DNA of 64,000 bases from Paramacrobiotus metropolitanus (Eukaryota > Tardigrada > Eutardigrada > Parachela > Macrobiotidae). Position numbers and translations under genes: made by a program. Where the stretch lies: positions 525,718-589,717 of the forward strand of contig NW_026570312.1 of NCBI RefSeq assembly GCF_019649055.1, read 5' to 3'. This document shows, piece after piece, positions 32,915-43,948 of the stretch; within the stretch, counting starts at the first letter, position 1, and each line of letters begins with the position of its first letter. Below the pieces are notes generated by a model that worked only from the letters and a program-made list of their open reading frames with translations, searched no databases and was not told the origin of the DNA.

Positions 32915-33177
32915 ATTATAGTTCTTGATCGCCGTACGTCAGACCAAGGCACATCCGGCCAAAATCCAATCTGCGCCACGGGCGCACGGCCAGTGGCGCC
33001 CGCTGCGCCTTTTGAAAAATCTAGAAATTTCGCGCCCGTGCGCCTGTGCGCCAGTTTCGGGCGCAAATATTATTCAAAAGTTGGCCGAGGAGGGGTAGGC
33101 GCGCGCCAGTGCGCCTATACCCTCGCTACGGCCCTGATGTATCCTGTCTGTCGCTTACAGCGCGATTATGTCTGACA

Positions 33178-36100
33178 TATGGTTGTTAACGGTGCGGTTT
33201 TTTACCAGTGCACCGGTGCAATTTGGAAAAATTGCGGTGCGATTTTGAAAAATAATTGGTACAGGCGGTGCGGCTTTTGAAAAAAACCACACCGGCACAC
33301 ACCGGTGCGTTGGGGTAACCGCGTTGATGTACACCGGTTAACCACCGGTTAATCGAAGTCATTCGAAGATACTGTAATTATAACAAATAATGTTATGAAA
33401 TATAGCTGCGGGCTGGGTTCACACCAACGGGCGCATGTCTGTAATTGCCGCAGCTGCAACAATCGGGCTGCCATAAGAAAGAAAACGTGAAGCGCAAGAG
33501 TTTGACGGGTTAATTTTCTACGTTATACAGTTGTTTTCGTTATTAATATCTTTAGATTTAAGAAATCTGTTTCGAAACTTTCACTTCATAAAAATTTTTA
33601 CCACTCGATATATACTGTTGGCGTCAAAGATGCCCTTAGGAGGCTTATCTCTATCCCAAGAAATCCGGCGCGATAGAGAGGAAAGCGCAGAGCGCGCTGC
33701 ACTCCGTAGTGATCAGCTGATGGACGATGAAAGCCTTCAAGTGCCAGCATCTCCTGCCAGCGCGGTCTCTGCGGACGGGACACCTCATAAACCGTCTTCG
33801 AGCAAGCAATCCGAGATTTGGCAACATTTTATTCGGGATAATGAGAAGAAGAAGTATGTGTGCCGATATTGCTCCACTTACTACAAAGACTCGAACTCTA
33901 CGACAGTTTTATGGACGCATGTAAAAGCCAAGCACCCGAGCAAGTGTGATGCAGAGAAAGGGAAGAAGCGTACCATTCCGGAAATATTTCTAGCTAAACC
34001 TGCTAAACTGGACAGCAAAAAGCAGCAGAAAATTGACAATCTGCTACGTCGCCTGATTGTGTCCGCAAACCTTTCTTTCCGAATCGTGGAAACTGAAGAA
34101 TTGGAAGAACTGTTCCGTGAATTGAACCCAGCTTACAAAGTGCCTTGCCGTCAGACGTTAAAAGAAAATGTGATCAGTGAGTATGAGATTATAAAAGAGA
34201 AGGTAAGACACTGATTAACTGGATTTATGATTTGTTTGTGTTACACGACGCAAATGCAACATGGCGACTTTGTATGTGGCTTTAAATTCTAGCATAACTA
34301 GACGATATTTTTAAAAAATATTATCATGAAAAAGAACTGCATACTTACAACGCTGATTTTTATTAGATTAAAAAGATACTGATCAGCGCACCTGGGAGAA
34401 TCAGTATCACGCTGGACACGTGGACGTCAGTCGGTCAGGAAGCATTTATGGCAGTGACTGCCCACTGGATCACACCGGACTACACTGTTGCGCAGATTTT
34501 GCTCGACTTTATAGATCCCGGCATTGAGCACACTGCGGCAAACTTAAAGGCAGCTGTACTTGGCATACTAAATGATTACGGCATTGCTCACAAGACTTTC
34601 GGCTTTACGGTTGATGGAGCAGCAAACATGAAAGCGTTCTGTGAGGAATTGTATTTGTCGCTGCGTCTGGAGAGAGCGGACCAGGGGAATGGTGATCAAG
34701 GTAGGAATATTTGTAGCTGCAATTTTTGTTTATTTATGAAAAAATTAAATTTTACAGTTATAAGTGAATGCGTATTTCCTTATCTTATTTTGATTGAAAA
34801 AAAATAAATTGAAGCCTCTGTCGTTTCTAGCCGTATTATTTCTGAATGCTAATTATTAGAATATCACAGTTTCACTAAAAGATTTTCAAAACAAAGTGCA
34901 GGTGCAGATAATCATTGTTATCCAGAACTTTTGGTAGCGAAATAAAAAAATGGTACATGATATTGGAAAATGAAAGGCTGATATGAAGCAATGATAGTGG
35001 GCATTAGGTACTTGATTAGTCCGGAATGTGACAGTAAATTTCTAATTTGTTTGTATTTTACAGTGTCGGAGTTTCGCCTGAGATGCATCTGCCATGCTGT
35101 TCACAACGTTGTGGATGTAGGATTCAATGACAAAGAATCACTGGTTCATCGTATTCACGAAATGATTAAATACGTAAAGAGGCCTAAAGCGAAGAAACAG
35201 TACCGTGCGTTTATTAAGCGAAAAGATATCAAACTCTCCATGGACGTAAAAACAAGGTGGAACAGTACGCTAAAGATGTTGGTAGAAGCATACGCTGCTA
35301 GAAATGATCTGTGCCGCTTTTTGACCAACCAAGGATCGGCTGCCGTACAGAAGCACATTCTAACAGAAACCGAGTGGGAAGATGTGAAAGGTCTGATTGA
35401 TCTGCTTAGTCCGCTAGACGAAGTTACGCGTGACTGCTCCGGGACGAAGTATCCAACCTTTCACTTTGCGAAACCATGTTTTCAAACCCTATCCCTACAT
35501 TTTGAGAGCTGCCGATTCAACTTTGCATTAGTAAGCAATAACTGATTCTAAATAAACTTTGAATTTAAAACAGTAAATATAGCAGAATTAATAACGTGCA
35601 TAGTACATGCTGTTACCAGCACACAGCTAGATACCGGTATCTATAATTTCTTTATACTACATAGCAGTAATAACTACTTATTTTGTCATCGTATTTTGGC
35701 ATCGTACCCACGGACCAGACTGGTCCATGAGTTTAATTTTACTCGCTAATGGAATGATTTGCAGAAGTCTTGGATTCGTGATTGTGCTGAAAAAATGCGT
35801 CAGAAGTTACTGGAAGTCGAGGCGGATAGCTGGAATCAAGAGATCGTATTTGTGTGTCAGATGCTGGACCCGTGCGTGAAGCTGGAAGTTTATGAGACCG
35901 CGGAGCAGCGCAAAGAAGCGACAGGTAACTTTTATGCAAATGGTTTAAGAAGACTGGATTTTCGCTTATTGTAATTTCTTTAGATTTGTTAAAGAAATAC
36001 TACGCCTACTACAGCAGAGCGGTTGCGCCAGTTGCTCCTGTGCAGTCACTGTCGGGCTCAGTTCGTTCGAAATTTCTGAACAGAATTTCATCGGATCTCT

Positions 36101-36617
36101 GAACGGAGGAAACGAAGTCGATAGATACCTTGGTGCTGCTAAAGAGCCAGAGTGCGATGTCCTGGAGTACTGGAAGCGTAACGGCAAACTTTATCCTGGT
36201 TTACATGGTTTAGCAATTGATGTGCTTGGAGTTTGTGCGTCTTCTGTTGACTCAGAGCGATGGTTTTCTAGAAGTGGGAAATTGTTGACGAAAGACAGAA
36301 ACCGATTAATGTCTGGCATAGTGCAGGCGCTGATGTGTTTAAAATCTTGGTATCCTATTGTGAAGGAGTTTCAAGAAGTTGTGGAGATTAACGAATAATA
36401 AAGTCGGTAATTGTTTGGACTTTCAGCTGACGTGCGCTACAGATACACCGGTATGTACCGGTGCGGTGCGGTGTAAAAAATTGCGGTGCAATTTTCGTTT
36501 TTCACCACACCGACCGGTGCGATTTTCGCCTTACACCGGTAAGGTAAGTGCAGTTTTTTGTAAAAACCGCACCGAAAGCACACCGGTGTACACCGCACCG
36601 CACCATTAACAACCCTA
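33178..36617 (+). mobile_element. Autonomous-type hAT transposon, 3440 bp
   Basis: Inverted ends tatggttgttaacggtgcgg (33178) and, at the right, the complement of tagggttgttaatggtgcgg (ending 36617). The 8-bp target duplication gtctgaca is at 33170-33177 and 36618-36625. Both subterminal regions carry many copies of 'accggtg'/'gcggtgcg', typical of transposase-binding repeats. The interior holds a five-exon hAT transposase gene. Confidence 0.93.
33630..36398 (+). CDS. hAT transposase (BED finger, RNase H-like core, hATC)
   Basis: Exons 33630-34202, 34367-34700, 35064-35530, 35765-35924 and 35984-36398, with GT/AG junctions in agreeing phases. Exon 1 has a BED zinc finger ('SEIWQHFIRD', C-RY-C, then H-VKAK-H). 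Exon 2 starts the catalytic core with 'SITLDTWTS' and 'FTVDGAANMKA'. Exon 3 has 'LRCICHAVHNVVDVG' and 'DVKTRWNST'. Exon 5 has the dimerisation block 'GNEVDRYLGA' through 'SSVDSERWFSRSGKLL'. In exon 5 the frame entered from exon 4 hits a TGA near 36100, while the conserved C-terminal block is in the next frame, so there is one apparent frameshift near 36095. Otherwise complete, about 650 residues; cut-and-paste activity would need that frame intact. Confidence 0.85.
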
Positions 36618-36713
36618 GTCTGACAAGTCCATATTCTGTACTTTACTAACCATAGTAATTACGACTTACTGTGCAATATATTTTTATTTTAATCAACATT
36701 TGAAATGCATATA

Positions 36714-36906
36714 GGGGGCAAAACTAAACGTGTTCCACGGTTACCCTGTATTGCTGCCGTCACCCGGCTGGAGTTTTACGTTGTGGCTAAACATGGCACT
36801 TATGTACCGCGCCAGATTTAACCATATGTATTTCCGTAACGTCACACTCCAGGCGGGTGACGGCAGCAATACAGGGGAACCGTGGCACACGCTTAGTTTT
36901 GCCCGC
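36714..36906. mobile_element. Foldback MITE, copy B
   Basis: Same family as copy A: ends gggggcaaaacta and its complement, with arms 'ttccacggttaccctgta' and 'cgggtgacggcagcaat'. The centre matches that of copy A only when reversed ('aaatctggcgcggtacataag'), so the two inserted in opposite orientation. Flanked by atata and tatat. Confidence 0.88.
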
Positions 36907-37524
36907 TATATTTGACCAGAGTTCACAAGCCCGGTGATGAATTCTTTGCGCAAAGGTGCATTGAAAAATACAGCTTCATGGTATACATACTGCGGTGCAG
37001 AATGGAGGCATCAAAACGTATACAAACATATAACGATGGAAAAACCATTAGAATTGGTGAATCGTATTAAATTTGCCAATTCAATACCTGTGTGAAGTTG
37101 TGGCCTTTGGCCATCGTACTGACCGCCAACATCGAGGTTATTGCTTACTCCCGCTCTTTACGCAAGAAATTAATCACCGGCAGCTTGTAGAATATACAAG
37201 TCCAATGTACAGACTCTGCATGAGACCGCCGATCTTGCGCTAAAGTACGGCCAGGTAGAAAATTCCCAGGAGCGGAAACTAAATACTATCCTAGCACATA
37301 TAGTACAAAAGTTTTTCGTGCCACGTCGAGGCAAGGAATACAAACAATTCACATGAAATATCCATAAACGCACAGGGCCGTAAACGTAGTAGCGCCGTTG
37401 ATGCATATCACGCCCGGACGCCTTCTATATCGCGCCGCCGCCATGAGAGGAACGAAGAAAGACCAGAAGCACTGCTGCTTGTTCTTTATTTCTACCATGG
37501 CGGCGGAAATCATCGCAACTTGCG

Positions 37525-37592
37525 CGATGATTTTATTTTTTCCGCACTAGGTTGCGAAACGATGGGTGTATGGGGGCTAAATGTAAGGCCAT
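37525..37592 (+). pseudogene. Fragment of the same LINE C-terminal domain as at 23.3 kb
   Basis: The frame reads 'DDFIFSALGCETMGVWG', close to 'NYLFSALGFETVGPPG' in the 23-kb LINE protein. Similarity ends within about 25 codons, so it is a scrap or chance. Non-coding DNA of no recognised type surrounds it (36907-37930). Confidence 0.35.
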
Positions 37593-37931
37593 CGGTACTA
37601 AAATGCTCCTTTGGTCGAACACAATTAAGAGAAACGGTCCACTCAAGTTCAGAAGCGGAACTTTGCATTGCATTGGTACGGGAAACGAGGATATGCAGCA
37701 TTTGTTCGGGGAACGTTCTGTATTGGTAAAGGACTGATGAAATGCCGGACTGAAATGGGTTATGAAATGAGCAAAACTCCATTAAATGTCAAGAGATGTA
37801 AATATGCAATGTAAAGAACCCTAATTTTTCAACTTATAATCGCTAAATTAGAACTGCTGTCCTTAAAGCCGGTTTCTGGTCGCTGCACAAAAAGTTTGAA
37901 ACAGAGGGCCGTGCTAAACGGTCATTGCTTA

Positions 37932-38318
37932 TCAAAGATAAGCAGCAGCGGACAGCTGCCGAGCGCCATACAGTTGCAGTTTCCTAACTACCACCAGTTT
38001 GGTGCGGCTGTTGCGGCATTTCAACATGCAGGCATGCCGCCACCCAGTACATCTCGTGCCCAGGAAATTTCCCAGCACCGTAATCCGCCGAATCGCTGGA
38101 TACGCGCACGCGCACCAGGGAAGTAGGCTCCCGTGGTGAAGATTGTCCCATGCTTGGAATAGACGGCGACAACGAACGCGATGGATGGAATCCAACGCCT
38201 GGATGATCTCCACCAACAACACCGCCAGCTCTCGCAGATTACTGGGCAGAGTAACCGCTGTCTGCCGGGGGGGGGGGGTGTGATGGCCTCGTCTGTGGTT
38301 CTCGCTGCAGTAATACAA
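37932..38318 (-). pseudogene. Decayed F-box-like gene copy
   Basis: The minus-strand frame aligns with exon 1 of the 27-kb F-box gene: 'AVLLVEIIQALDSIHRVRCRR' for 'PVLLVEIFRSLDSIGRWRCRR', and 'KLVVVRKLQLYGARQLSA' for 'KFVVVHKLQLYDARQLSA'. Parts between are scrambled by indels (the 'YWVAACL' block is out of frame), and it ends where the parent continues. A run of ten G at about 38268-38277 interrupts the upstream side. Confidence 0.75.
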
Positions 38319-38319
38319 C

Positions 38320-39360
38320 CAACATTGGTTTCTTATTTGTTCCGTAAACCCATTTGTTTTTGTATTTGTTCGGTTCGGTTGGGCTTCCCAGCTTTGTTTT
38401 ACATGTAGAAGCGCTTTTCTGTGTATTCACCTACAATTCTCAGATTTAAAATAAATGTGCAGTGCAGTGCAGTAAGTACTGAGTGCATACAGAAAGTTTG
38501 AATACATACATACAGGCTGATACAGCTCACTCACATCCGCTACAGAAAGGGTAAAGAAAGAATTTACAGATGGGCGGTAAGTTAAACAACGTATTACACA
38601 ACGATCCGATTCATGGAAAACATGCAGAAAATTATAAACAAACCAAAAAAATTCAGCTGTGATGACTAACAAGTACTCTGACTGTGTTGACTGTTCAGTA
38701 ACTCAGCATGATTTTTTACTTCCTAGTGACACTCAACCAGTCAAACGTACAATTTGTACGTTTGACTGCAAAGTGCGTGCTTGTTCACAGATGAAACAAC
38801 TTTCTACGAGTATCAGCCAGCTGGAAGGCATGGCCGCATGGGCTTTCTGTGTACTAACAGCCAGTATAAAAATGGCAAACTGACTGCGCCGGAAATGTTG
38901 CTCGGCGTTAGTTAAGCGGTAGTTCAACAAGTACGGAGTACGCGTACGGTTCTGTACTGAAAGCCAGTGACAACATAACTCATACACATGGATTGATCGT
39001 GGATTTAAGACATCGTTAATACCGATCAATACCGGGTGCTACAGTACATAGTACAGTACAAACAGTACATAGCCAGGCTGCATTAATTTTATGCATGCAC
39101 ATAGGAAAGCCATAGACGTATCGAAGAGACGTGCAGCATACTCGTGCTTCCGCTGGCGTCTCCTCTTCACAAGTCCCATGCACGATATATTTTATGTAGC
39201 AGCAAACAGCGCTGATTGAATAAGACGGAGTGATTTATTTTCCTGCTTTACATAGAAATATTAGGCTTCCTCCTGATTTTAAAACTTTGGACGTGTTATC
39301 TTGTTTATAAACTAAACACTGTGATACCGTGCTTATAAAAAATTCCTCTAACCGACGTTC
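38320..39360. other. No gene seen; upstream region of the serpin
   Basis: Short frames only. A short inverted repeat 'gtcaaacgtacaatttgtacgtttgac' lies at 38739-38765. The serpin promoter should lie in the last few hundred bases, but I recognise no core element with confidence. Confidence 0.4.
38739..38765. other. Perfect inverted repeat
   Basis: gtcaaacgtacaa directly followed, after one base, by ttgtacgtttgac. It lies about 600 bp before the serpin start; function unknown. Confidence 0.8.
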
Positions 39361-40851
39361 ATGGATAAGCTGGTTAGGTTCGCGAAATCGCTTTTCAAAC
39401 GGAAATCATCACATGGATCAGAGGAGCCAAAACAACGCCCGTGGGAGATACCATACACCAACGATTTCACCGTCAACCTGGAGAATAGCTTCGCTGTTAA
39501 TATGTTCACAGCGCTCACTGCCAGTTCCCGCGTTAATGACGAGAATTTGGCGGTGTGTCCGTGCGCAGTCCAGGTTGTTCTGACGGCCATCCTGCCGATT
39601 GTCGATGAGCAAGTCCGCTTGGGACTTACCAATATCCTGTGCCCCAACGGGCGATCACTCGATGATCTACAAGCATCACTGGACACTGCCAGCACTAACG
39701 GCGCTTTGAATATGGTTAATGCTGTTTTCTACAACGATACGTACCAGCTACTCTCACTGCGGAAGGAAAACCTTAGCGCCGATAACGACAACCGATATTG
39801 TCCATCAGGAACGTTGTTGACCAAAATGAATTATTTGGCAATGTCGGTTCAAAAAATTCCGGAAGAAGGCGTCAACAGTGCGCAGAGTGAAGACGCTGAT
39901 CTGGTTATACGCGAGGCAGCAACACGGCGCACACCACACCTTCAGCTGGCCAGTATCTGCCAGTTTACCGGCGCCTTTGAGCGGCCGTTGTTTCACGGTG
40001 GACCGAGAATTTTCACCTGCCCCGGCAATGTGCAGAAGACGGTGGATTTTATGGTCTGCAAGTTCACGCTAGGCGTGCGCTGCCACAACGTCAGCGTTAA
40101 TCGTGAAAACGCCGAGCCGAGCGACCCGCAGATGATCATCCTCAACGTGGAGGGCCGACAGTCCAGCGTCATGCTGCTCCTACCGCCCCCGGACAGCGGC
40201 GAGACGATAGGCTTGCTGGAAGAGCGGCTGACGGTGGAGCGGCTGCTGCGCTGGCGCGAGAAGAGCAGCGAGCTGCCGCTGCACATTGTTTTCCCGAAAT
40301 TCCGCATCAGCTGCAGTATCGACCTGCAGCCGATGCTCACCGCGATGGGATTGGGTGTGTTGTACGATGAGTCAGCGGCAGAAAGCGTTGACCATGGGCT
40401 CGATGCGTCAGCAAACGGCTCGCTGCCGATCAGTGAATTTAGAGAGCAAATTGTTTTAGGTATGTAAAAAAATTATTACCCAAGTACCAAACGCTATACG
40501 GCATTATATGCATATTTTGCAGTAGATGCGTTATCCACTTCTGCGCATATGAGCCTTGCTGACAGTAAACTGTATTTAAAATAAAATTTTATTGAATTTC
40601 TCACTGTACAAGGAGTCTCAAACAAAATTCTTGAACAGTTTCTGAGTAATTTGCCGGTTTGTTCTGCAGACATCAGTGAGTACGGCGTTGCAACTTCAGC
40701 GTTTAAATGGAATCGCCTGGCGCCACTCATTGCGGGAACCGGTCCAGATTTCGTGGTAGATAGACCATTCTTAGTGATCATCTGGAACGAGATCGCCAAT
40801 GTTCCTCTTCTTATTGCACGCGTGGCGGATCCGGCTTCCTCCTTGTATTAG
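39361..40851 (+). CDS. Serpin, two exons, no signal peptide
   Basis: Serpins trap proteases by inserting a cleaved reactive loop into a beta-sheet. Exon 1 is 39361-40459, exon 2 40670-40851, phase 1 at the junction. About 426 residues, near the usual 380-420. Recognisable blocks: 'NSFAVNMFTALT', 'NLAVCPCAVQVVLTAILP', 'LNMVNAVFYNDT' and the C-terminal 'PDFVVDRPFLVIIWNEIANVP' followed by 'ARVADP', the serpin signature. The reactive loop in exon 2 reads 'ISEYGVATSAFKWNRLAPL': the hinge has the expected small residues (G-V-A-T-S-A) but lacks the usual E-E-G-T-E run. Whether it still inhibits, and which protease, cannot be told. The N-terminus 'MDKLVRFAKSLFKRK' is basic and not a signal peptide, which suggests an intracellular serpin. 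AATAAA hexamers follow at 41128 and 41162. Confidence 0.9.
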
Positions 40852-41271
40852 GTTGCAGCCTGCAGATAGTAAAGTGCAACTGCTAGTCCGAATTGTGGAC
40901 AAACATCTGTGCTCATCGTGTATTTGCTTCTTTATGGCCGGAAACTGCGTATGATATCTTTTCCTCCATTCTTCTGAATTGTTGTATCTCTGTGTCATCT
41001 CTCTTCTCCGTTGTGTCTCGGTACCATCTCGTTGTATGCTGCATACAATGGTGTTTGCTCGCATCACAGAAAAACTTAATTTGTAAAAGACACAGAGCTT
41101 ATGATTGCAACTGTAAAACACACTGGAAAATAAATGTAAAAATAAATGTAAAGCACACTGGAAAATAAACATAAAAACTACATGTACAGTATTCTTGAAA
41201 ATAAAATGTGAAGTTCTTGATTCACACTGTTTAATTTTGTCAGTGCATCTAGTTACTGCGTTATATAAAAC

Positions 41272-42372
41272 CTAAGGAGGACAAATCCACGGGCGCGAGC
41301 CCGTGGAAAGGATTTGGAAAGGAAATTGCCATGGAATTCCATGGAATCCGTGGATTTACGGAAATCCAAATGGAATTCCGTAAATCCAAGGATTTCATTA
41401 TTTTCGTTGGAATACCATTATTTAGCTATCTATTTACGTATATATTTACAAAACACCATTTCAGTTATCGTCAGCTGCTCAATAACTGCGCTTCCATCAC
41501 TTGGAAATTTATTCAAGCTTCTAAATAGAGTAAAAGGGCACAGAACTATCTGCTTTTCCTACGGGTAAACAAGGCAGTAATATCTTACTATTTGTATTAG
41601 AAGATAGTACAGAATGATACCACCGGCACCGGTCTAGAGTATAGTACAGATACAGTATACTCGTAGTACAGATTCGGCAACTGCAGATAGTTAGCTACTG
41701 AACGGGGTTGTTCGATATAATTATCTCGCAATACCCATTATCTTTTCTATAGAACAATGAAATCAAATTATCTTTTTGAATACATGTATTGTAAACTATC
41801 ACATAGATCAAGAAGACTTCTTGACCTATTCAAAAAAAAACCAAGAGGGATAGTTTTGGCGACTACAATAAAACAACGTATGAAGTTATTAACTTTCGAT
41901 ATGCATGTTTGTTTTCTGCTTACTTTCGAAATGGTAAAACCATACTTCAAGTACCAAGTACCAGTATAGCATTGATGTATTGCGGTTAAACGAGTATCGA
42001 CACAGGTAACTTGTGGCCGATACTATACGAGTCATGCATGCGTATCCTTGTTGCAATCTTGCGTTTTTCGAAATCTTTGGTGCGTTGTTTTCTTTACCGG
42101 GTAGTACCAGAACAAGGACGACTTTTTTAAGCAGAAAAAATTGTAATTACCCGTTGAAAAACACTAAAAATATTCAGTTTGAATTCTTTTCCCCAACATT
42201 TCTGTGCGTTTGGAATTCCAAATACAGGAAATCTGGAATTCCAAGCAAAAATTGGAATTCCACGGATTTCCTATTTTCCATTTTCCAAATCCGTGCCGCT
42301 CGCATGGAGCGCGGATTTGGAAATTGGATTCCATCCGTGGAATTCCATTTTCCCTGGACGGTCGTTCCTTAA
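41272..42372. mobile_element. Foldback-like element with gaattcc-rich ends
   Basis: Both ends are crowded with ggaattcc/ggatttcc palindromes (41320-41400 and 42190-42360). The outermost bases are inverted: 'aaggaggacaaatccacgg' near 41274 against the complement of 'ccgtccagggaa...cgttcctta' near 42355-42371. Inside the left end is a hairpin, tccacggg-cgcgag-cccgtgga (41287-41308). The 0.8-kb middle is AT-rich and non-coding. Boundaries are approximate and no target duplication is certain. Confidence 0.55.
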
Positions 42373-43948
42373 TAAAACCATACTGGTTTTCAAAAACGCC
42401 CGCCCGGTGGCATCATTACTTCTTAATGAACAAAATTTGAGCATTAAAGGAAGGAACCAGAATCTATCTTGCTGCGGGGGTAACACGTAGTAATATAGTC
42501 ATCTCGTCCTGCTGGATGCCGATGCTGCATGACAATAATTTTTAAATTTCTTATTCTGATTAAAACAAAAGGAAAGATGTGACGGCACTATCATTACTGG
42601 CACCACCGCCCATTAGTCACCGAAAGTCGGCGTGCCGGTATGCACTGCACATTCCTGTGCGGTCATGTTACATCATGATGGTGAAATATTACATCACCAT
42701 GGCATCATGCACCCTGTCACGGGTTCGCCCCAACATCAGCTTGCCCGGAACCATCGAGCGCACCCCGACCGGGACCATACATAAGGTCCCCTGCACGACA
42801 GCATCAGTGAGTCGACTACCAGCCGTCCGGGCGGGCGTACCGGGCGATAGTACGAGTAATAAAGATTTATTTCGTAATCCGTGGTTGCAATAAGAAACCG
42901 TGATTATTAACAGACAGCGCATGCTGCCGGCAGGACGGTAGTTGTTCAATAAAATCGCATCCACCATTCTGCCGAAGGTCGGCAGAAAGGTGAACGAGTC
43001 GTCCACCATTTTGTCAAAGGTCATCTACCTTTCTGCCGAACTTCGTGTACCTTCCTCCCGAGCAATCCCACCAGTTTCCTGGCGGGCTCCATTGATACGA
43101 GTATAACACCCTTGTATTTATTATGGTTCATTGTGCGTATCATTGTTCTCGCCGGACTGAACGATCAATGCTTTTTTGTACCTTATGCCCCAATGTCCGA
43201 ATAAGTAAGTCAGGATGGTTTGTCTTGCAGCGCTAGGATGGATATTCTCAGCGACACACAGTAGCGGTTTTTATATGTTAGCACCGAGGCGCTTTCATAT
43301 TACTGCATGCTGTGTTGAAAAATATTAGTAACTATCGTTTGTAGAAATATCACCTGGCATACCCTTGGCTATTATTCCTTAATCCTTTCCCCCACCTTTT
43401 GCTGATTTTTAAAACTACTCACGTATTGTGTCGTTTTGACCGCAGCATTCGAAGAACTCACACACGTGCAAATAGCGGTACTTTTATTGGATACTGCTTA
43501 CTCTATGGACTTCAGACAAAAAATGGTGCAACGAGAGCATTTCCAGACGAGACGATAAAACCGGATTTGCTTAATGATGCTAATAAAAGATTTAGTCTAA
43601 AGACTGCTCGATTCCGTAATACAGGCAGGCGAGCTCTGATGCCATAAGTTTCAGCGCATGAAAAGGTAAATTCAGCCTTAGCCAAATAAGTCGTGCTTCA
43701 AGTAGTTATAGCTCCGTCATGTTTATTTTCGGAAGCATTGTTTTAACAGTGAGCATGAATTAAAGGACAAGACAATGCATCTGGCTGGCTGGCTGGTGGA
43801 TTAAATTTAATCCGGCCAGCCAGAGAAGTTTTGTCGGTTTTCCTCGTTTTATAGTAGTTGTACTCTTTCGAAATCAGTTCTGAATTAACAATTAAGTTTT
43901 TCTCTATCGTCTGGTATCAAACATAGCGGAATCGGTTGCGCAGGAGAC
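42373..43948. other. No gene seen
   Basis: Only short frames. A long imperfect hairpin lies at 43785-43822. Bases just before 43949 are upstream sequence of the LINE. Confidence 0.45.
43785..43822. other. Long hairpin centred on ttaaatttaa
   Basis: ctggctgg...ggattaaatttaatcc...ccagccag folds with a perfect 16-base inner palindrome, 160 bp upstream of the LINE ORF. Confidence 0.7.

Larger units (their letters stand above)
31630..33136. mobile_element. hAT-type MITE split by a Gag-only retroelement
   Basis: Perfect 15-bp terminal inverted repeats, cagggccgtagcgag and ctcgctacggccctg, are flanked by an 8-bp target duplication atgtatcc (31622-31629 and 33137-33144). Eight-base duplications and a 'cagg' end fit the hAT superfamily. 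Without the nested insertion it is about 0.4 kb, G+C-rich, with reiterated 'gcgcc' motifs and no coding frame. Confidence 0.88.

Noticed and set aside
36714-36906. Transcribed hairpin (microRNA precursor)
   Set aside because: Arms, flanks and a second copy with an empty site show it is a foldback MITE; small-RNA data would be needed to claim more.
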